From Vanilla planifolia (Eukaryota > Streptophyta > Magnoliopsida > Asparagales > Orchidaceae): 64,000 bases of DNA. Made by a program: the position numbers and the translations under genes. Below are positions 13,301 through 27,100 of this stretch, piece after piece (the first letter of the stretch is position 1; each line of letters opens with the position of its first letter). The notes beneath the pieces are model-generated. The model ran no database searches, had not been told where the DNA came from, and saw only the letters and a program-made list of their open reading frames with translations. The stretch lies in the NCBI GenBank assembly GCA_023846275.1, contig CM043871.1, forward strand, positions 31,588,569-31,652,568, written 5' to 3'.

Positions 13301-16300
13301 GTTATAACTCCAAATCTAATTTCTAATTTATTAATCTAACATGTAGTTAGAGTTAGTCATAGTGGTTGCATGTTTGAAATATAGGTCTTATTTAGTTGGT
13401 TTGAAACTCCTACTTTGATTAGTTCTATGAGCCTTAAAGGAAACCGGATCTTACTTCTATGCTCTGAAATAAGTGACTCTTGTTAGAGGATGAGCAAACA
13501 TTGTCTTTATTAGCTAATATGTTTTAATCCAATTGGATATTTTATTGATTTTAACTTAATTATTATATTTGTTATAATGTCACGGCTATTCATTGCAAAT
13601 TTTATTGAGGATATTGTGGTCGAATAAATATATATTTACTTGTAACTGAAAATATTCTTAAGTTTCGTGCATCAGTCAAATAAGATAAAAAGGAAGCCAT
13701 GAGATCAATTATTCACATTAGCATTTGATTCACATAACAACCTTAATGCATATTACATTATGATATAGATTGTAGGTTAGTTAATGTACTTTACATACAT
13801 GTGCGTGTGTGCAAGCATGAGAGTGTGCGTATGTAAATGCACAATGTATTACATACACAATAGATGGATGTAATGGCTAATGAAAACCTTTAGATTAGCA
13901 TTTGGCTAAATTAAGTTGATGGGTCCAAAGTGTTGAGTCTTTTCAATCCAAGAAAATTATGCCCAGCCTACTAAAACAATACAACCAAGATATAATAATC
14001 AGTAATAGCAAATAGCAAAGATGGTAATCAAATGTAAGATATGTGCTCCAATATCATCGTTGATGCATATTTTGTTTTATATTGATCATGAAACTTATAC
14101 AGATTATAGCACTTTTACATTCGCTGCTTCATCAAATATAAGATATTTGCATATCCAGCTCCATATCCCTTTATGTGGATTCTAACCCAACATCAAGTGA
14201 TGCTACTGATTGAGATTTAGCATATAAAAAAGTGACAAAAAAAGGACTTACAAGGACTCTTGTAGAAATGACAAACAAAACAAAATTGACAAATCATGGA
14301 AATTGGGCTGTTTGCAACATGAATGTGAGCTAGAGAGGCATCTACATAGATAAATTATCACACAAGTCCCCTGGCAGGGAGTGTCAAGTAGGGTGAGAAC
14401 CCCACCTGAACCTTGTTGTGACATGAGGCACACAATCAACAAGTCAGGTTTGGGAATGCAAACAAATCATAATGGTAAATTTCATCCAAGGCTATTGTGA
14501 AAGATTAATAGCAAAAAATCTAGATCATAATGATATGATAATATCTATATGATCATTCAAGTCATTTAATTAGCATTCCATGCTACCCAATCCATCTTAT
14601 CAGACGTGGTCATGTCAATGTCCTATCATTCATGCTTCAAAAGATGTGTTTCTTTATGTATTTGTTTTTCAAACTTCAACACCTTTTTTATATATTTTGC
14701 AAATCTAGCTAGATTAAGTAATGAATCATCATCACAAAAGCATCAATGGTAGCATATTTTTTGGAACTAACACTAAAGCATTTTTAACGTATTATATCAA
14801 TTGTTTATTTTATTACCTTCGAAACTTATTTTAGTATCATGCTATTTCCAATTCAAGATTTGTCATTCCAATTTTTTTATTACTATTATGTTTTTAGAAT
14901 AAATAAAATAGATTTGCTTTGTTATGAAAAATAATGCCACACAATACATGTTCTCTGGCTTTTAATATTACAAAGTTGCAATTCTTAGCCTGTACCATGT
15001 GAGCAGAGGTTAAAACCTTCCTTTCTACTTAAGTTCTTGAGGTGTAGTAGCTTTGGGACACAGGTGTGGCAAAGGGCCAAGAAATAACAAAAACAATGTG
15101 ATTATACTAACACATATAACAAATAAAGTATTATCAAAATTTCCATGAAAAATATTTTAATTTCAATTATCAATATGTGTAACTAGATTTCAACATATGG
15201 AAAATAATGAATTCATAACAGGTAAACTTTTGTCTAGGCACAATTCATTGGATGAGCATAGCACTAGAAACCCAAAGTCATTGTGGCAATTCAACCCAAT
15301 TGGAGGATAGTGGAGGCCAAAAAGCATTTGATCTTGTTAATATTTAGATATTAGGTTAAAGTAGATACAAAAAGTTGAACTTTTGCATCTTTTTCAATGC
15401 TTAGGAGAATATATATTTGTAAGAATTGGATGAAAATCAAAGATGAGGCCCACTTCAAAAGTAGGTTCATCTTTCTAGATGGCTTTGAGAACTAATACAA
15501 TGGGAATTACAAAATGAAAGACAAAGCTACACAATGTTGAGATCCTACAAATAAATACTATTGTTATAATGTTTGCAAAAAATTATGAACAAATAATGGA
15601 AGGAACAAAGTTTCCACAAGGCTTGCATGTGACATGTTGTCAAGCACAAATACTATGACCAAAGGTCATGGGTACTCACATAATAAGATAGTAAATCGAT
15701 TCACCCCTTATAGTACTACTATTGTTTCACTTTATTGGATTGAATAAGAAAAAGGGAATAAGATGATGATTCTAGTGGAGGACAAATACAGGTTTGACCT
15801 TGATTTAGTAACCTTGTGATCTTGTTTGATTGTTTTCTTATCCTTCACCTTTAGTTTGTATTATTTGCATAGAAAATAGCAGCAACAAGGCATAACAACA
15901 AATGCATCAATTCAATCAATCACATTCTCTAGCCAAGGGCAAAGACCCCAACATTTATTGTCACCAAATTGTCTTTTCTAGGGATAAATAAGACTTCTCA
16001 TATGGTTTCATGGTCGTTATAGCCCTTGCCATATCTACATTTTTGGCAAAGGAAACTTTTGGCATATTTCTATGGAGAAAACACCAATCAAACAACTTAT
16101 TCATTTTCTCACTAGTGAAGAAGGAATTTTACAAGAGAAGCTCAATTAACTTTCCGATGATTCATTGCTTGATGTTTGTCATGGTGCCAATCATGTCATC
16201 TTTGCCAACTTCTAGTTTAATGAGTAGATGAAAGATACTGTTAATCTTGTTATTTTTATCAATATTATGGATTTTATAATGTCATGTTATCTTATTCATC

Positions 16301-17288
16301 AATTAAGCAACGATCATAAACAATTTTTTAAACTATTTGTTCAATTTATAACTTTTTTGGTTTACAACTATAACAAGCCTCACAAAGTGTGTGAGCTCAA
16401 TAAAATCATTTCAAGCAACTTGTAACCTTGTTGGTGCATTAATCTATGGTATGGATGCTAGTTTATTCAACAAGTAAAAGTGGTTTAGCTATTTTTGCCA
16501 AGCAAACAAAGGGAGCTTCATAGCTATTTTTCATAGAAGGGTAATCTAATGCTACAAAGCTTCACCAAACTTTCCTTCCGGGTCTTTGTAAGGTTTCTAG
16601 CAAACCTTGACACTAATAGATATCCCATATGTATATGGATACAATGGCCACTAATTAGAGAACTCATGAACCTTAGTTGTTTATAAAATTGTTCAATGAA
16701 TCATGCAAATTTATTTTAAAAATTTTGAGAGATCATCATTTATTAGATAAACTTACGTAGGCTATCTATTTAGTCTCATTTAAATTCATTGTTAAATATT
16801 AACTATTAATCACCCATACTTATTAAGTGATTTTTGCTTTATATCTTAGTATTTTACTTATTGGTTAAAATATAAAGAATTTAGATAGACTAAAATGATA
16901 TCAATAATCTTTTTAAAGTTCATCCATCTAAACCCATATCCATTTAATTTCTTTCAAGATACACTTCAATTAAATAGACTCATGGGACTAATTGGAGAGC
17001 GTAGCGTTCCAGGATCAAAAACCAACCTTCTCGAGCTGATTCATGAGCGAAGTAAGAAGAGCGTTAGTAGTCTTTGTGCGTTCCTTCTGGGGGATTTTGA
17101 GCCCTCTCTCCATCGCATATAATCGACCTAGAATTAAAACAATGAATCTAAAACAACAAAGAGAAATAGAGGCGGCTAGGTGCCAACTCCTTACAGTAGT
17201 AAGCAACGAGCGGCTCGTGCTTCTGGAGCTCATCCGCTCTCTGCAGAAAAGGGAGGAGGAGCTTCGCAGGCTCCGCATCGCTCGCCAT
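4349..17288 (-). CDS. LIP5: LIP5 / VTA1 homologue, ESCRT SKD1-VPS4 activator
   Basis: LIP5 binds and stimulates the AAA ATPase SKD1/VPS4, which disassembles ESCRT-III on multivesicular endosomes. Nine exons on the minus strand: 17195-17288, 17027-17127, 7196-7305, 7021-7096, 6761-6895, 5226-5309, 5084-5149, 4942-5007, 4349-4855. All introns are GT-AG and phases agree; the product is 412 aa (family about 420). The N-terminal tandem MIT region spans about residues 1-165 (LLPFLQRADELQKHEPLVAY, LYAMERGLKIPQ, ADKQDRAGRAD, TFYAASIFFEIL, KYAVWKAADIRKA). A Pro/Tyr/Ser/Gln-rich linker covers about 173-360. The C-terminal VSL domain that contacts SKD1 is at 361-412 (EKIAEAHKAARFAVGALAFD, then SLELLTNPSAETH). 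The start is MASDAEP; an in-frame upstream ATG at 17354 adds 22 unlike residues and is probably 5' UTR. Intron 2 (7306-17026, 9.7 kb) is swollen by Copia debris. Intron 5 (1.45 kb) shows nothing. The identification is firm; a few junctions could shift by some bases. Confidence 0.95.
7770..9235 (+). repeat. LTR-like arm of Copia element, left (direct)
   Basis: This stretch matches the reverse complement of about 11740-13180 at many points in collinear order. Examples: 7827-7850 against 13100; 7952-7995 against 12850-12905; 8360-8390 against 12530-12555; 8585-8720 against 12180-12300; 8905-8960 against 11935-11990. It ends near a segment resembling a Copia primer-binding site (attagtatcaaag, about 9244), so it is probably a 5' LTR. 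The outer edge is not sharp. It lies in LIP5 intron 2, on the strand opposite to the gene. Confidence 0.65.
9236..11739 (+). mobile_element. Ty1/Copia internal relic with gag zinc knuckle and integrase
   Basis: At 10144-10185 the plus strand encodes CHKCKKHRHIQPKC, a complete C-x2-C-x4-H-x4-C knuckle of Copia gag, followed by a Lys/Arg-rich tail. Around 11365-11385 it reads CQMGKKIKTF. At about 11420-11540 it reads SRPSKLLQLDLFDLIQPLG and, after a stop, YNLVVVDDYSNYIVF. This matches the pre-integrase and integrase core start of Copia pol. Several stops and frameshifts make it non-coding. Reverse transcriptase and RNase H are missing before the inverted LTR begins, so the element lost its 3' half. 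Located inside LIP5 intron 2. Confidence 0.75.
11740..13180 (-). repeat. LTR-like arm of Copia element, right (inverted)
   Basis: Inverted counterpart of the arm at 7770-9235. Read on the minus strand it follows the left arm in order, with moderate divergence and small indels. It faces the left arm, so it is not the normal 3' LTR of the relic between them, which would have the same orientation. It is either a second insertion or the product of an inversion. Confidence 0.65.
13181..17026. other. Rest of LIP5 intron 2, no gene recognised
   Basis: Non-coding, AT-rich. A GT-rich patch with gtgcgtgtgtgc lies near 13800-13830. Short open frames at 14248-14442, 16010-16231 and 16228-16425 show no domain. 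Word content near 15400-15700 and 16000-16400 hints at old transposon coding sequence, but I could not assign a family. Confidence 0.45.
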
Positions 17289-18108
17289 CGCCGCGCTCTG
17301 GGATCGTTTCCCTTCAACGCTCGGTGGCGGTGACAGGCAAAAATAACAAAACAAAAAAGCAACAAAACATTATCAAACTATATAATTGTTTTTTTTTAAT
17401 TTTTAACCTAAAAAAAAAATACAAACAAAATATTCGCACAACTTTTTAAAAATAATCCTTGCAATATTTTTGAAGCACTTCATTTACAAATCATTAAACT
17501 TACATCATACCAATGATTTTGAAGTGTTTTTTTAAATGATAATTAAATATTTATTGATTATATTTTCAATCTATCTTTTTAATCAAACAATAAAAAAATA
17601 ACTTGAACTTTTTTAAATAAATTAAAATTTTATTTTAATTTTTTAAAAAATGAATACTATTTTAATTATTATATAATATCAAACATTTATTAAATACTTA
17701 TTAAAACTACATTTATTAAATATACAACTTTTTAACTTTTTTAATTTATTTTTTTATCAACAAATTTAATATTTTATAATAACACCACCAATTACATTAT
17801 CAATTATTTCATTAAATATTTATCAAATACAATTTTTATTAATACTTAACCATAATATTTTATAAACATATTTTTATTAACTAATTTAATATTCAACAAT
17901 AATATTAACAAATACAATCTTCAAAAATTAAAAAAAAAAATTATTTAAGTGAAATAAAATTTTGATAAAACATTTCTTAAAAATAAAATTTAAAAAAACT
18001 TCTAAAAAATTAATTTAACAAATCGTACACAAAATTCTTTCACTAAATATTACAATAAGTGTTCATCAATATTCTTACACAAACAACAACATGATTGCTG
18101 CATTTTTA
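17289..18108 (-). promoter_or_regulatory. Spacer with LIP5 5' UTR/promoter and TIG 3' end
   Basis: This 820-bp interval separates the TIG stop from the LIP5 start. The first 50 bases upstream of the LIP5 ATG are GC-rich, as expected for a 5' UTR. From about 17380 to 18060 the DNA is extremely AT-rich with long A and T runs. It must hold the LIP5 core promoter and the TIG 3' UTR. No single TATA box can be chosen among the many AT stretches. Confidence 0.55.
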
Positions 18109-21100
18109 TCATCTAAAAACATACTGGATGTTGGAGTTCTCCCTCAACCATTCAAGAACCTTTGCTCCCTCAAGGACATCTTGCACCTGCATTACCATGT
18201 AAAAGAAAGCTATTTTCAAAATTATTATTTAAAAATACAGCTCCCACTTAAGCCTTGTTTGTTTCTAAATTATTATTTAAAATAAATGATTATTACATTT
18301 TTATTTTTATTCTACTCTCAAAATGTTAAAAGATAATTTAATTTTTATACATCTAATTCATTTAAAAAAAAAATCAAATTTCAGCTGCAATTTAGTTACA
18401 GAAGTTTTCACTTCTACTGAGTTCCCATGTCAACTTTTGAAACAAATATAATCAAAATATGCTAGAAATCTGTCAAATAATTTGCACAAATGTGAGCAAA
18501 TATGATTCACAAGCTAATAGTATTATTTGTCTTCAATGTGTAACACATAAATTCACAAATGTGCTACAAATGTGCATGAAACTTCATCACACCAAGGCCT
18601 TGAGATTAATCCTTCTCATAAAGGTTTTGATATGGTATTTTATTTGAGTCCAAAATGAGAGTTATGAGAGTTGCTTGATAAACTTTTGATGTATTTGAAA
18701 CTAAAATGACGAAGACACGTTGTATAAGCTGAGACCAAACATAGCCTTAGTGTGCAAACTTTGTGAATCAGAGGACTTATTTTTTAAGCCATCATGCATA
18801 CAATATGATAGAACATTAACAAGTAATCTAAAACACAGTTTATGAGTGACTAAACAGATGGATGGAAATGAGTACCTGCTGTTTAACTCGTTCTTCGTCA
18901 TACTCTTGGTTATTACGATTGAACTCCTCCACGGAATTCCCAACCTCTTTCACAAGCTCATCCGTCGAGTACTACAGCGGTGTCAAGTGTTAGCATCAAT
19001 TTTCTGATTTAACATGGCTTCAATCTTCCTTTAGTTTAGTAATGCGTACCTGTAGATGTTCACTTTGGAAAATCTCGCCAACTGCTAACATCTGTTTTAT
19101 TATACTGGTTATATTGTTCTTCTGGATCTCAAGGTACTCGTTTACTGCCGCTTCGCTCGAAAGAGATACCAACTGCTGTTTGCTTATTTTCCTCTCAGCC
19201 TGTGCGAGTGAAGAAAAAATTTTTGAGAAAGAAGTAATAATAACATTAAGTTCAGAATGTTGAACAATTACCTGAAGCTGCAAAAGCTTGGCCCCGTAAA
19301 GCTGTCTTCCTTGTTCTTCAAAAATTGATTGAGGTACATCCACTTCAACAATCTGACAATATCAAGGGAATAAGCATAGTAATACAACAAGCCATGAAAA
19401 AATCATCAACGAACAAGCATCAGTAGAAGAAAAAAAAAAAAAAAAAACCCAAAACACTAAATTTTGACAGAATCTAAGATTATTTACATAAAAAATGTAC
19501 ATAAAAGACTGCAAGTCTCCAAAATTATGTTTAGAATGTAATATAGCAATATATGTTTCAAGTGTAGTACAAGCTGCTACCATATACTTACTATAGTGGA
19601 ATACCTTGGATAGTTGTTCTAGAATTGCGTTATCAGTTGCTTGTTCTATAGCAGTTTGTTCTACTTCTTTGCATCTTTGAAGTATAGATTCCCGTACCTA
19701 CATTATACAATAAAAGGTTAAATAACAGTTAAATGCCTGATTTCTGTAAACACAGACAAGTTCATATGTATACATGCCTGACCGCCAGGTTTGAAAGCAC
19801 AACTAGAAAGCTTAAGAATATTTGCAAGAGAGAGACCTGATTCAAAGTATTGCATCCGAGAAGCAGCTTTTCTGCAAGGGAGTCATCTAGTTGAGGTAGT
19901 TTTCGTAAGAAGAGTTCTTTGCACTCAACCTGAGGAAGGATTGAGTATAGCAATCAAAGGACAATTGTGCATTGATTATATAAAACAAATTGCAGCAAGA
20001 AAGAAGGTATATAACAGAACAACGGGTCTCAAAGTTCAGGAGGTTTTCAAAATTAGTTAATAATGCAGATGGAAGGCAATGCTGAAATGATAGGCATGTG
20101 AAAAGGCTTGAATTTCTTAGGAAGTCTATATAAAACATAGTTCCCATGCAAACAGTTGAAGCTCTAGTTTAGTTATAAATAATTTGATCCAAGTATGGTT
20201 TGATGGTTTTTCAAATATCAATCCTTGAAATCTTTTATTTGGAACGAGAACTATGCTTTTACAAAAGGATGGTTTGGATGGCTTTGCAAACATGAAGCTT
20301 TCAGTTTGTAATGTGGCAATTTGACTAAGTATAACATTTTCTAAAAAATCATCTTTGTGATCTCCCTAATCTCTTAACAAAGAGTTCACTGTGCAAAGCC
20401 ATTGTCATGCAACTTGAAGTGCAGGATCGAGTCAAAGAAACGGTGTCTTACAAAAGTACAGGAAAGGGTTGTATAAATTAAATCCATTGGGTCCAATCCT
20501 TGGCACAAGCAAGAATTGATTTACAATTAAAGGACAATTAAATTAGCTATAACTATACTTTCTGGTTCAAACCTGTCCTATCGACAAAGAATTTTGGAAG
20601 GCTGTTTTCAATGAATTGAGCTTACGGAAGCACATTATTATTTCTAATTAACATAACCAAAGCCTTCATCAAGAACAAACTTTGCAAGCACTAGCTATTG
20701 GACACATCGAAGACAGATGTAGTTCTAACACTTGAAATTGAATCGCATATCAAGACATCTTAATTGAGAAGTCATACTGGAGACAGAGATGCTGATCAGT
20801 CAAAAAAAGACATATTTTACACTAACAAAACCATGCTTATTAGGTATTGTGTGACCAACCAAACAACAGTAAAATAACAAGGCAGATGCATTTTCATAGC
20901 AGACAAACAATAATAATATAATTGATTTTAGTTTCAAGAAACATTCATAGTAAAATTGAACTCACAGTAAATTGAGCATGAATGCCTCGCAGGTTTTCTT
21001 GTTCCCAGGTTTCTGGAAACTGAAGTGGAAAAGACTTAGTTTCTCCTTGCCTGATTCCTATTATAGAATCAAGGAAACCAGGAAGGAGGTTATCACTCTC

Positions 21101-24100
21101 TTCTGTGTCCAAGTGAAATCCTGTCAAGGGTTACCTTTTAAAGACCATAATTCATAATGGTAACCAACAGAAATAACAGCAAAACGAATGTTAACAAAAC
21201 TTCCAAAGACAATAGATGCCAAACCAGTACTTCTCCTATGCTTGTTATATAAAGCACTGCATAAGAATAGAATCATGGAATACCACAAAATAAAAATAAA
21301 AATATTATAAATTGAATCATACTTAAAAGCAGAGAAACGCATCAATTTTTTTTTTTTTTCTAAGTTCAGCCAAAGCCTAGTTAGAAAGAGTTCAAAAGTA
21401 ACAATCCTTAACAAGGATCACGGCAAAAATTATGTGAAAGAACATGCCCCTGTTCCACCAAAAGCTATCAAAAGTTGCTCCATTGACAAAAAAATTCATT
21501 ATTCCATTCGCAGTTTTAAAAACATGACAAATATTAATGGTATAATAAGTTGGCAAAGGGCGAGAATCTCGCAAAGCCAGTTAGTTGTCCATGGAGTCAC
21601 TATGGATAGATCTAGAGATATCACCAAGGAAAACTGAGGAATCTCCCTTCAATTGAAAACCATTGAAACAATGAAACAAGTGGCTGCAAGTCAGGCAACC
21701 AGAACAGTACATATAGCCTCTGTTGTATTGGCTGCAAAGCTGTAGTATCTCTTCCAAAGCAATAATAATCACCATGCTCATCCCTACGAATAGTAGCAGC
21801 TCCTGAAGTACTATCACAAACTACAAAGAGGGGATCTGAAGTGAAAGGTAGATATTAAAGGATAATGGCCTAGTGGATGAAGTGACTGGTCACAAAGGCA
21901 AGAGGGCAAGTTTGGCAAGAAGTTTATGCTGGTTTGAATTCAGCTTGGCCCAAGAATTTTTGTCGCTTCATGCATATGATCTAACCAATTTTTCTCCTAA
22001 AAAAAGCAATGCCAGATCCATATAAATCAATAGGAAAAGAGTCCCTTTTTTCTCTAAAGTTTTTCTCATTCATTCTTTCCTATTCAATAGAATGCTTTTG
22101 TTAAATTTAAATTAAATCTTACAATTATGTATATGTATGTCATACATATGGCTGGGATTGTAGTTCAACCAGTCAGAGTGCCGTCCTATCAAGGCAAAAG
22201 TTGCGGGTTCGAGTCCCATTAGTACGAACTAAAATTATAATCCAATGAATTTATAAATTGATCTCTCCTCTGTTCATTAAAAAGAGAACAGGGAATTATG
22301 TTGTACCACACACATAGGCGTTTATGTTCTTCCAAATCGAGTAATAGTAGCATAAGAAATACCCAAGTTGGACCAATCCCATTCAAACTCCTCCAAAAGA
22401 TTTAGAAGCAACAACAAATGATTCAATGGACAAAAAACTTGAAGAGAAAGAAGACAATGCAAAGAAAATATCTCCAGCATTTGGACACTTAAGAGTTTGT
22501 GGTCAAGACACTTCTCATCCAAGTAGCCTCATAGACAAAGGGCAATGAAGTAGACATAATGGTGATTTAGCCAAAGGAAAATAAGCATAGCCCCATCATA
22601 CATTCTCAAAAGAAAGAGCAAAAACTAAGGTGTCATGTTTTTTCAAACCTAACCACCAAAGCCCTTATTGCTCTATGTATGATGGGTGTGTAAGACCATA
22701 CTAAGGGTATGAAAAGAGTTCATCAATCTCCAACAAAACAAAGCACCGGAACTAGCAGGGTCCAAGTCATACACCAAGGATCCTCTCAACCAAGTAAGCA
22801 TGGAACAATGAGTCGAGCTATAACATATCCATCAACTAATATCATCAGGGATATCAAATACCATAATGGGCTAGTCTATAGACATGTTAACAAGAATTGG
22901 CCAGAGGCTACGGGAGAGAAAATAAATTATTGTCCAAAAAAGAATAGAGTAGACCATCCCTCCCCTAATCATCCAAATAAAGCTCTCTTTAGCAAGAAAG
23001 ATAATGTGCCAAATGCAAGAGTTGCCCTTTCGAATATAACACAAATCAGCTCTACCATCATAACGTACATTGAAGCACTCAACCACAAGCAAATCGTCAT
23101 TCCCTAAGAATTGAGCAATAAGTTTTGACAAAAAGTTATCACTCCAATTCTGTAATGCATTCTGAGACCACCATGGACCTTGAGCCTACCACTTATCCCA
23201 AGCAACTTAGCAAATCATCATCTTGGTAAGTTCCTCACTCCAATAGAAATCTAGAATGAGTTTCTCAATGGCATAAAGAACTTCATAAGAACAAACGTGT
23301 GGGACATGGAATAAGCAAGAGAAGAAGTGAGCATGCTATTGATAAAGGTACTTCAACTAACAAAGAAAATGTGCAAACCCCCTAGCTGAGATTCTAAACC
23401 ACACAACAACAATATTATGTTGATTGTCTTAACCACAGGCTATCAATTGACCAAAGGAATTCCAAGATATTTTCCCTCCCTTTCCTATCTAAGGCGTAGC
23501 TCATTACAGATCACTTTCCTTCTTTTGGGCACTAGAGTTTTGTTAAAATATACTAAAAAATTTAGATTTCTTAATTTCCTTCTTGAGGAATCATAATAGG
23601 AACAATACAAAGCGGTAAATTCACACACAATAAGGGAGGAAGCAGCACCAAAGACGAGGATATTATCAGTAAAGAAGAGATGGGAAATGTAAAGAGTTGA
23701 TCCAAGTGTCCTCCAAGGCACCAGCCTTAAACCACTAGTGAATTCAAGGCAATAAGAATTCAAAGCTGAGGACAAAACAATAAGGAGAAAGTAGAAAACC
23801 TTGTCTCCAACCCTTTGCACTTACAATCTTATCAGATTTGTAGTCACTGATCCAAATGGAATAGCGAATACCCACAACGCATTCAACAACCTAATGACAC
23901 CATTTGGTGAAGAGGAAGGGCAAAAATTGACATCATCCTAAACCTATGCTACGTCGATCTTTAAGGTCATCTAGCCCATAATTGGGAAGAACCTACCCAT
24001 CTTATGGAAGAGCACCTGAGCCAATAAACAATTAGGTGCAAGTTTCTCCCAAGGATAAACATACCTTACTCATGAGACACAAGCATTTCAAGACAACCCT

Positions 24101-27100
24101 TCATTTATTAACCAAGATTTCGATTAACCTTATAGGTAGTGGATCAAAGATAGATGGAATGAACCTAATCAATTCTAAAGACACGATCAACATTGCAAAT
24201 AAGGATGACAATAATGTCCCTCTAATGCTGCAACATCATCCCCATCTTGAAGAAATGTGAAACAATTATAATGGAACTCCTAAAAACCACATCTCGATAA
24301 CCCTTTACAAAGTAGTAGATGACCCCATCAATACCAAGCACCCAATTGGTTGCAAGGAGCAAACATCATGTAGGATCTCATTCCCTAAAATAAACTCACA
24401 TAGCCCAACAGCTTGCTCAACCAATATAAGGTAGCACAGGGGATGGTGCTATGGCAGGGGCCAATGGAAGGGGGCAAAAGCGACCTTTCCACACTTCTTT
24501 AAGTCAAGAAGAATAGCCTTTATGTAGAAATGTTTGTCCATCCCTTGTCTCTTAACCTCCATCAAGAAGAAAATGGAATTGATCCTCTTTCTACATGTAG
24601 CAACTCAACAAAATGACATATTACTATCACTCTAATACCTAGTTTTAAGATGGATCAAGGACTTAATTGACCACAAGAGCAAGAAGGAAGGCATGATCAT
24701 CAATTGAAAGTTTAAGGTTGACCACATCCCTAGCTTAAATCTCTAAAATTTGGTTCTTTAATTCATTACACTTAAAGATATTTGCAATCCCAAAACTATT
24801 CCAACTAACACAATTCCTAGGCATCCTAGCACATTTGTGGTTTAGTATTATGCCAAGAAATCCCTTCAAGAAGTCATATTCTCAACTAATTCGCACCTTC
24901 TTGGAGGGAAAAGGAAAACTGGATCACTTGGTACATGACCAAGGAGGATCCAAAGTAAGCACTGTGGAATAAGGTAGGTTCCATAGTAATATTGTGACAA
25001 CAAAATTCCATGTTACCTCAAAATCAATAATACTGTGATCTCCTTAAACAGTGCTCAAGTTTTTTGGGATGTAATAAAACTCATGTACTCTAAGGTCCAT
25101 GATACTATTAGATTTATATGATTAAGTCCAAAATGATAACCACTAAACAAAGGTCTTGCGTAGCCATGGAATAAGCCAATCTTCCGCAAACATTATAACA
25201 AAAGATAGATTGCTAATAATGTATACAAACAAATTACAATGATACAGAAAACATTTGTTAAAAATGAGATGATTTATGACTTCTTTGTTAGATTTAATCT
25301 AGAATTTGACATAAGGAAGATCCAAATCTTTAGAAAAGATGATCAACCTTCTTTAAATATAGCGATATTCATTGTATGTGCCAAGGAAGATATGAGATAC
25401 ATAATGCATGAAACCAGTCCCATATAACTCAACATTAGTAATGATTATGAGCCCAGCGTCAAAACAAAAGCAATCAAAGAGAGAGTTTGACTCGTTGAAG
25501 ATAATCAAAAGACTCTTCACAGTGTGCTCATTGCAAGAAGACTCAACATGCTAAAGAGTTGTTGGTGGCTTCATAATAGATCTACACGGAATGGCAAGCA
25601 AGAGAACAAGACGTGAAATTCTTATCCTCCTATCATGAATTTAGGATTTATATTTGACGATCCTAAAATAATTTAATATTATTTTTAACTAATTTTTAGA
25701 TTTACAAATAGATTGAATCTCTCTTATATCTATTTTTTTTCACATACATGTAATTTAATATACAATGCTCACCCTATATATACATTATATATTTATCTAC
25801 TATTTTATCCACAATTATTTATTATTCAAACCACACAATTACTTACCACATTTCAAACAATTTATAAATATAAAATATGCAAATATCTATACCCACTCAC
25901 TTAATTAAAGACATTTAACATATGTAATAGAATATAAGAACAGATTGAAAGTTTTATAACTAATATAAGTTAATTATGCATTATGTCTCAAAATAAGATA
26001 TCATTGAAATGTTCATTGTTTCTTGTGTCACTATGCAATTCACTTAATCCTTATTTTTTTAGGTATTCATCCAATGTACTTAAAATTATAAGTATCAAAT
26101 ATAAGTTGAACTAATCATCATAGATTCAACAAATAAAATAACATAATAATTATAATAATAATATAAAAAATAATATTTAAATTATACCACATGCAAGGTC
26201 ATGATTACAATATAATCATCTACACATACAATAATAATAATAATAATAATAATATATATATATATATATATTACATTTTCTATTATACAATTTTTCTCTT
26301 TTTACTTGACACTTTTCAATGATTTCTTGATTTTCATTTTAACATATCTCATTTATATTTCACAAAATTTACCTCAACTCTTCATCTAACATGACTCTCA
26401 TACATGTCACCTCTCTGTCCCACAAAGTTTATCTCAACTCCTCATCTAAAAAGTTTATCTCAACTCCTCATCTAAAAAGATTCTCATCTCATCCCATGAG
26501 AATCTCTCAACTACTTATATGGATAGACAATCTTTAATCCACAGGATTCTCTACCTTTCATATAGACAAGGTTATTTGTATCCCATAAAGTTTTTTTTTT
26601 AATTCTCTCCTTTAAACAAAGCCACATTCATCCTAAAAAGTTTCTCTCAAACCCTTCATATAGACAAGGTCACATTCTGATAGAATTACTTTTATACGAT
26701 AAACATGCAATTGACAACACAGCAATTTTTTACTCATCATGCAAGTCTATAGCTAATTATATGCCATTTATACGTACTCAATATCTAGTACAAACACATT
26801 ATGTTTAATATAAATCAAACATTATAAATACTACAAATGTAACAATACAACACAACAACATATCATATAAAGACATGCACAAATAAAAAGTGTCACATGC
26901 CTACCTCGAGTTCGAAGTATCTAGTATGCAATTCCCTCATTCTCTTTCTTGCATGCAATCAAACATTAAACAAACATCACAATTCTATTGTAAATTTATT
27001 ACACTACCTTTATTATGTTTATAGCAACATTTGACAACTTCTATGGTTATAGATTTTGACCTATGCTTTTATGAACTCAAACAAGTAAAAGAAGCTCAAG

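Noticed and set aside
17043..17449. Plus-strand frames of 89 and 96 codons
   Set aside because: Antisense to LIP5 exons 1 and 2, whose minus-strand reading matches the family.
22154..22227. Functional tRNA gene
   Set aside because: The anticodon stem and acceptor stem are broken and the anticodon is changed, so it is listed as a pseudogene.
22709..23107. 132-codon plus-strand frame
   Set aside because: Antisense to the LINE relic; no domain and low-complexity composition.
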